Below the pieces are notes generated by a model, which was given only the letters and a program-made list of their open reading frames with translations, was not told the DNA's origin and ran no database searches. Position numbers and translations under genes: made by a program. A DNA stretch of 44,858 bases from Prochlorococcus sp. AG-424-E20 (GTDB lineage: Bacteria; Cyanobacteriota; Cyanobacteriia; PCC-6307; Cyanobiaceae), in NCBI GenBank assembly GCA_003213355.1, contig QCND01000004.1, forward strand, positions 1 through 44,858, written 5' to 3'. Of this stretch, positions 39,557 to 44,858 are shown one piece after another. Position 1 is the first letter of the stretch. Every line of letters begins with the position of its first letter.

Positions 39557-42157
39557 TTAGGTTTGCAAAATAGAGGCCTCTTCTTCTTTTGTTATTACAC
39601 GACCATCTTCGATAAAGTTTGGAATTTCATTAAAGTTTAAGTATCTGTAGATTTCGTCAGTTATTGGTGAAACTTTTTTGGAAGCTATTGCAAGATATTC
39701 ATCAGTTGTAGGGATGTGACCTAACAAAGCGCAAACAGCAGCTAATTCTGCACTTCCTAAGAACACTTGAGCTCCATTCCCTAATCTGTTGTTGAAATTT
39801 CTTGTACTTGTTGAGAAAACAGTTGAATTATCTTCGACACGAGCTTGATTGCCCATGCATAGAGAACAACCAGGCATTTCCATTCGGCTACCAGCTTTTT
39901 CAAACATCTCGTAATACCCTTCTTTTTTCAAAATTTCTTCGTCCATTCGCGTTGGCGGACATACCCATAATCGTGCGGATATCTTGCCCTCTCCTTCGAG
40001 AATTTTTGCAGCGGCTCGATAATGACCAATATTAGTCATACACGAACCAATAAAAACCTCTTGAATAGGAGTGCCTGCGACTTCGCTTAAAAGTTTGACG
40101 TTATCAGGATCATTAGGACAAGCTAAAACAGGTTCTTTGAGTTCATTCAAGTCTATTTCGATGGTTTTTGAGTATTGAGCATTTGTGTCGGCTGATAGTA
40201 AATTTGGTTTTTTTAACCAATCTTCCATTTCTTTAATTCTTCTACTTATTGTTCGTGCGTCTTTATATCCCCTAGCAATCATATTTTTCAGTAAAACAAT
40301 ATTGCTTTTTAAATATTCACTGATTGTTGATTCGGAGAGTTGAATAGTACATCCAGCACAAGATCTTTCTGCACTTGCATCAGTCAACTCAAAAGCTTGC
40401 TCTAATTTTAGGTTTGGTAGACCTTCAATTTCTAATATCTTTCCATTGAACACATTAACTTTGTTTGCTTTTGCGACAGTCAGAAGACCTTGTTGTATGG
40501 CCATCCACGGAATGGCATTAACTACATCTCTTAAAGTGACGCCAGTTTGTAAAGACCCTGTAAAACGAACAAGAACTGACTCCGGCATATCTAAAGGCAT
40601 GGAACCAATGGCTGCCGCAAATGCCACCACTCCAGAACCTCCTGGAAATGAGATGCCCAACGGGAATCGTGTATGACTATCGCCACCTGTCCCGACAGTG
40701 TCTGGCAAAAGCATCCTGTTTAGCCAGCTGTGAATAATTCCATCACCGGGTTTTAATGCTATTCCTCCTCTTTCAGCAAAAAAATCAGGGAGTTCTTTTT
40801 GAGTTTTGATATCAACAGGCTTGGGATATGCTGCTGTATGACAGAAACTCTGCATAACTAAATCAGCAGAAAATCCTAAACACGCTAATTCTTTCATTTC
40901 ATCTCTAGTCATCGGACCAGTAGTGTCTTGACTACCAACTGTTGTCATTATTGGCTCACAACTTGCACCAGGGAGAACGCCTTCTAAACCGCAAGCTTTT
41001 CCAACCATTTTTTGAGCTTGTGTAAACCCATACTTTGATGCAGGTGGCTGACCAGGACGAACAAAAAGAGTAGAGGGAGGAAGTTTTAATTTGGTTCTAA
41101 CTTTGTCTGTCAAAGCTCTTCCAATCATTAAAGGAATTCGCCCACCTGCTCTTACTTCATCAGTAATAGTTTGTGGTTTTAAGTCAAATTTTGATAGAAG
41201 TTCTCCACTGTTTGTCTCATTTTTCTTTCTTCTCACTTCTCCTTTGTATGGAAAAATAGTAATTACATCACCTGTTTTGAGATTGCTTACATCGCATTCA
41301 ATTGGAAGTGCACCTGAATCTTCAGCAGTATTAAAGAAAATAGGAGCAATTTTGCCTCCCATTACAACCCCACTCCCTCTTTTATTTGGCACGTAAGGTA
41401 TGTCTTGTCCTGTATGCCATAGGACTGAGTTAATTGCTGACTTTCTAGAGCTTCCTGTTCCAACGACATCGCCAACATATGCGATTGGATATCCTTTCTT
41501 TTTTAATTCTTTAATAGTGCTTAAACCATTTGGATCTCGAGTCTCTAGCATCGCTAGAGCATGTAAAGGAATATCAGGTCTTGTTGTGGCATGAGTTGCT
41601 GGAGAGAGGTCGTCTGTATTTGTTTCTCCTTCAACTTTAAATACTGTTACTGTTATTTCTTGAGCTAAGGGTTGTTTATTGGTGAACCATTCTCCATTGG
41701 ACCAGCTATTGATAACTTTTTTTGCATAAATATTAGTTTTTGCTAATTCTAAAATGTCGTTTAAAGCGTCATACACTAAAAGAGTATTACTTAAAGCTTG
41801 ACAGGCTGAAGTTGCTAATTCTTTATTATTAGATTTTAGTATTTCAATTAAGGCTCCTACATTATATCCGCCAATCATTGTACCCAAAAGCTCAGTTGCT
41901 TTTAGAGGATTTACTAACGGACTTTTTGATTCTTCTTGAGCAATTGAGCTAAGCCAAGTCGCTTTGACATAAGAGGCTTGATCAACTCCGGGAGGAATTC
42001 GATTAACAAGAAGATCAATTAAGAAGTTTTGATCGACATTTTGATCTGGTTTTTCTAATAACTCAGTTAAAACTTGAGTCTGTTTTGCATCTAAAGGAAG
42101 TGGAGGGATCCCCAACGCTTCTCTTTCTGCAACATGTGATAAGTAATCTTTTAGCAT
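39557..42157 (-). CDS. acnB: Bifunctional aconitate hydratase 2 / 2-methylisocitrate dehydratase
   Basis: 866 aa; AcnB HEAT-like N-terminus, [49 protein letters not shown]. Confidence 0.97.
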   Translation of the reverse strand: MLKDYLSHVAEREALGIPPLPLDAKQTQVLTELLEKPDQNVDQNFLIDLLVNRIPPGVDQASYVKATWLSSIAQEESKSPLVNPLKATELLGTMIGGYNVGALIEILKSNNKELATSACQALSNTLLVYDALNDILELAKTNIYAKKVINSWSNGEWFTNKQPLAQEITVTVFKVEGETNTDDLSPATHATTRPDIPLHALAMLETRDPNGLSTIKELKKKGYPIAYVGDVVGTGSSRKSAINSVLWHTGQDIPYVPNKRGSGVVMGGKIAPIFFNTAEDSGALPIECDVSNLKTGDVITIFPYKGEVRRKKNETNSGELLSKFDLKPQTITDEVRAGGRIPLMIGRALTDKVRTKLKLPPSTLFVRPGQPPASKYGFTQAQKMVGKACGLEGVLPGASCEPIMTTVGSQDTTGPMTRDEMKELACLGFSADLVMQSFCHTAAYPKPVDIKTQKELPDFFAERGGIALKPGDGIIHSWLNRMLLPDTVGTGGDSHTRFPLGISFPGGSGVVAFAAAIGSMPLDMPESVLVRFTGSLQTGVTLRDVVNAIPWMAIQQGLLTVAKANKVNVFNGKILEIEGLPNLKLEQAFELTDASAERSCAGCTIQLSESTISEYLKSNIVLLKNMIARGYKDARTISRRIKEMEDWLKKPNLLSADTNAQYSKTIEIDLNELKEPVLACPNDPDNVKLLSEVAGTPIQEVFIGSCMTNIGHYRAAAKILEGEGKISARLWVCPPTRMDEEILKKEGYYEMFEKAGSRMEMPGCSLCMGNQARVEDNSTVFSTSTRNFNNRLGNGAQVFLGSAELAAVCALLGHIPTTDEYLAIASKKVSPITDEIYRYLNFNEIPNFIEDGRVITKEEEASILQT

Positions 42158-42311
42158 TTTTTAAATCTCAACAGAGAATGTATTTGAGTGAGAGCCTTTG
42201 GTTTTCATTGTTTACAACCGCATGTTTCTTGAACAAACATTCAGATAATGCAACTTATTACCCCCCTATGACTGATACTTCTCTAATCTTATATCTATGA
42301 TCACGCTTTAA

Positions 42312-43382
42312 ATGTCCACCTCATCATATTTTTCAATGGTGGATAGCACCTCTGACCTCCATGTGGTCGAGACTCGTCCATTAATGTCACCAGCATTAAT
42401 TCATAGAGATTTGCCTTTAGATAAGGCAGCCTCTGGAGTTGTCTCTACTACTCGAAACAAGATTCAATCAATTCTTCATGGTAATGATCCAAGAATTTTG
42501 GTGATTGTTGGACCGTGTTCGGTTCATGATGTTGATGCTGCTATTGAATATGCAAATCGTTTAGCCCCATTGAGGGAAAGATATAGTCAAAAGCTTGAGA
42601 TTGTTATGCGTGTTTATTTTGAGAAACCACGCACAACTGTTGGTTGGAAAGGACTTATTAATGATCCTCATCTTGATAATTCTTACGATATTAATACTGG
42701 TTTAAGAAAGGCAAGAGGACTATTACTTGATTTAGCCAAAGCAGGAATGCCTGCTGCAACTGAATTACTTGATCCAGTTGTGCCTCAGTATATTGCTGAT
42801 TTAATTAGTTGGACTGCTATTGGTGCAAGAACGACAGAGAGTCAGACCCATCGTGAAATGGCGTCTGGATTATCAATGCCGGTTGGTTATAAGAATGGTA
42901 CTGATGGGACAGCCACGATAGCGATTAATGCAATGCAAGCGGCTTCAAAACCTCATCATTTTTTAGGAATTAATAACGATGGTCACGCTTCAATAGTGAG
43001 TACTACAGGTAATCCAAATGGTCATCTTGTTTTAAGAGGTGGTAAGAATGGTACCAATTACCATCTCGATGCAATTAATTTAATTGCTGATGAATTAGAA
43101 CAATTTAGGATGCCTGGAAAAGTTATGGTTGATTGTAGTCATGGTAATTCCAATAAAGATTTTCGTAGACAATCAGAAGTTTTAAGAGATGTAGCATCAC
43201 AGATAAAAGGTGGATCAAAGAATGTAATGGGCGTAATGATAGAAAGTCATCTTGTTGAGGGTAATCAGAAATTAAATTCAGATTTGTCAAAACTTACCTA
43301 TGGGCAAAGTGTTACGGATGCATGCATAAACTTTTCTACAACTGAAATTTTATTAGAAGAACTAGCTGAATCGGTCAAATAA
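42312..43382 (+). CDS. 3-deoxy-7-phosphoheptulonate synthase, class I (AroG/AroF type)
   Basis: 356 aa; LVIVGPCSVHDVDAAIEYANRL, MRVYFEKPRTTVGWKGLINDPHLD, IGARTTESQTHREMASGLSMPVGYKNGTDG. Confidence 0.96.
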   Translation: MSTSSYFSMVDSTSDLHVVETRPLMSPALIHRDLPLDKAASGVVSTTRNKIQSILHGNDPRILVIVGPCSVHDVDAAIEYANRLAPLRERYSQKLEIVMRVYFEKPRTTVGWKGLINDPHLDNSYDINTGLRKARGLLLDLAKAGMPAATELLDPVVPQYIADLISWTAIGARTTESQTHREMASGLSMPVGYKNGTDGTATIAINAMQAASKPHHFLGINNDGHASIVSTTGNPNGHLVLRGGKNGTNYHLDAINLIADELEQFRMPGKVMVDCSHGNSNKDFRRQSEVLRDVASQIKGGSKNVMGVMIESHLVEGNQKLNSDLSKLTYGQSVTDACINFSTTEILLEELAESVK

Positions 43383-43396
43383 ATGTAGTTAGTTGT

Positions 43397-44050
43397 TTAT
43401 ATTCTTACTAACCATATTCCAATACAAGTTACTCCAATAGGAACAGTTAGATTGTCAATTCCCCAAGGACTTATTTGTTCTAAAAAAGTTGCTATGAGTG
43501 ATATACCTAAAATTTCTAGTGGTTGTATGCCTAAATTATTAGTTGCAGAGATAATTGAAGTAGTTATGGCTACTACTGACGCCATTGTTAATGTTCCAAC
43601 AATTGATTTTGTTTGACCCAGTATTGACCATTTTGGAGAGTTAATAGATCTTCCGATTAAACCTGCTAATCCATCACCAAAAGCCATTGATAGAACTCCT
43701 ATGGAAATAGATGATGCGTAGCTAGGCCAGAATAGTAGAAGTAAAAGTGTGATACTGATGCCATATGCAATTGTTCCAAAACTTTTTCTCTCGATATCTT
43801 CAATGGCAGGTAATAAACGATATTGATAATTAATACCTAAGGCTACGGTGATAAACAATGCAGATAAGAAAGCTATATTTTTAGGAATATTAAATAACCA
43901 AGCTAAAAGAATTACGGGCCCTGTTCCTATATGAATAATTTTTCTACTTAACTCCTCTTGTTTAGGAAAATATCTCTTACATAAAAATGCAATCAATAAA
44001 ATTATAATTATCCATAAAGCAATAACAAAAACAGCTATTTGAATGGGCAA
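43397..44050 (-). CDS. Phytol/dolichol kinase-like CTP-dependent prenol kinase
   Basis: 217 aa polytopic; SRKIIHIGTGPVILLAW, LSMAFGDGLAGLIGRSINSPKW, GQTKSIVGTLTMASV. Confidence 0.8.
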   Translation of the reverse strand: MPIQIAVFVIALWIIIILLIAFLCKRYFPKQEELSRKIIHIGTGPVILLAWLFNIPKNIAFLSALFITVALGINYQYRLLPAIEDIERKSFGTIAYGISITLLLLLFWPSYASSISIGVLSMAFGDGLAGLIGRSINSPKWSILGQTKSIVGTLTMASVVAITTSIISATNNLGIQPLEILGISLIATFLEQISPWGIDNLTVPIGVTCIGIWLVRI

Positions 44051-44053
44051 TGT

Positions 44054-44858
44054 TTAGGCAGCGTTTTGATGAGTAGTCATTACCCTCAATTTTAAAATTG
44101 CTTTAGCCTCAAGTTGTCTTACACGCTCTCTAGAAACATTTATTTGTCTTCCAATTTCAGCAAGAGTAAGTGGCTCTTCTCCATCAAGGCCAAAGCGAAG
44201 TCTCATGATTTTTTGCTCTCTTTCATTTAATTGAGATAACCAGCCTCCTAGGTGTTCTTTTTGAATGCTTCTATCCATCCCTTCCATGGGCTCATCAGAA
44301 TTTGGGTCTGGAATTAGTTCTCCAAGGGTACTACGATCTTCTTCTCCTCTTGCATGAGCATCAAGAGAGGCACATGGCGCGCTTTGAGACACTAGATCTT
44401 CCAGATCTTGAGGTTCAATTCCCATCGCGTTTGCCAACTCGAGTCGATTTGGTTGCCTACCAAATCGATGAGATAATTCACGCGATATACGGCGCATTTT
44501 TGAAAGTTTTTCGCTGATATGTATTGGCAGTCGAATAGTTCTAGCACTGTTATCTATGGCACGAGTCATCCCTTGTCTTATCCACCAGTAAGCATAGGTT
44601 GAGAATTTATAACCCATTGCAGGATCAAATTTATCAACAGCTCTTTCTAATCCAATGGCACCTTCTTGAACTAAATCGAGTAATTCGAGACCTTGGTTTT
44701 GATATTTTTTTGCAACACTTACAACAAGTCTAAGATTTGCAGCCATCATGCGATCTCTTGCTCGTTTACCCATTTTTATTTTGTGTTTCTCACGGGGAGA
44801 GCGTTGTTCAAGAGGAAGGCTCAACAAATCTTTCATTTGTTGTACATGATGAGCAAGC
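44054..44858 (-). CDS. Sigma-70 family RNA polymerase sigma factor (group 2), 5' end outside window
   Basis: Region 2 [61 protein letters not shown]; region 4 [29 protein letters not shown]. The open frame continues upstream of the tracked Met (…[12 protein letters not shown]) to the window edge. Confidence 0.95.
   Translation of the reverse strand, partial: LAHHVQQMKDLLSLPLEQRSPREKHKIKMGKRARDRMMAANLRLVVSVAKKYQNQGLELLDLVQEGAIGLERAVDKFDPAMGYKFSTYAYWWIRQGMTRAIDNSARTIRLPIHISEKLSKMRRISRELSHRFGRQPNRLELANAMGIEPQDLEDLVSQSAPCASLDAHARGEEDRSTLGELIPDPNSDEPMEGMDRSIQKEHLGGWLSQLNEREQKIMRLRFGLDGEEPLTLAEIGRQINVSRERVRQLEAKAILKLRVMTTHQNAA

Noticed and set aside
42268-42300. MTDTSLILYL* mini-ORF 11 nt upstream of the DAHP synthase start, as an aromatic attenuation leader
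   Set aside because: Only one aromatic codon, no obvious alternative hairpins, and it overlaps a likely -10-like AT-rich segment; probably chance.
1-44858. Mobile elements, CRISPR arrays, tRNA/rRNA, prophage or defence genes
   Set aside because: Intergenic gaps are short and I saw no cloverleaf-like segments, regular direct repeats, transposase/integrase motifs or inverted-repeat boundaries. Genes are conserved housekeeping families.

Overview
The window reads as chromosomal DNA from a low-GC marine picocyanobacterium, most likely Prochlorococcus. This is inferred from gene content and order, not from a database search. It spans the probable replication origin. One arm, all on the minus strand, runs dnaN, PRC-barrel-like protein, purL, purF, then beyond the plus-strand genes gyrA/parC-like, TPR and queG continues with DUF502, nusB, ftsY, SpoIIE/PP2C phosphatase, argH and an RRM protein. 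The other arm carries thrC, a DUF1400-like protein, ABC1 kinase, recN, uvrA, sucrose-phosphate synthase, mraY, argG, rpsF, Tic20-like, aroE, dnaK, an FAD oxidoreductase, purU, an O-antigen-ligase-like protein, a CLC channel, acnB, DAHP synthase, a phytol/dolichol-kinase-like protein and a group 2 sigma factor. I saw no rRNA, tRNA, CRISPR array, transposase, prophage or defence island. The most interesting non-coding region is the dnaN-thrC intergenic space at about 16365-16736. It holds several DnaA-box-like 9-mers and a TAGx4 trinucleotide run placed like a 'DnaA-trio' unwinding element, with an AT-rich flank. Other points of interest are a GyrA/ParC-like subunit without a visible GyrA box, a sucrose-phosphate synthase with a degenerate phosphatase motif and an overlapping upstream mini-ORF, convergent genes with interlocked stop codons, an acidic tail on ribosomal protein S6, a CLC channel with an altered selectivity-filter motif, and a stand-alone DUF1400-like protein. 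I found no convincing new multi-gene system.
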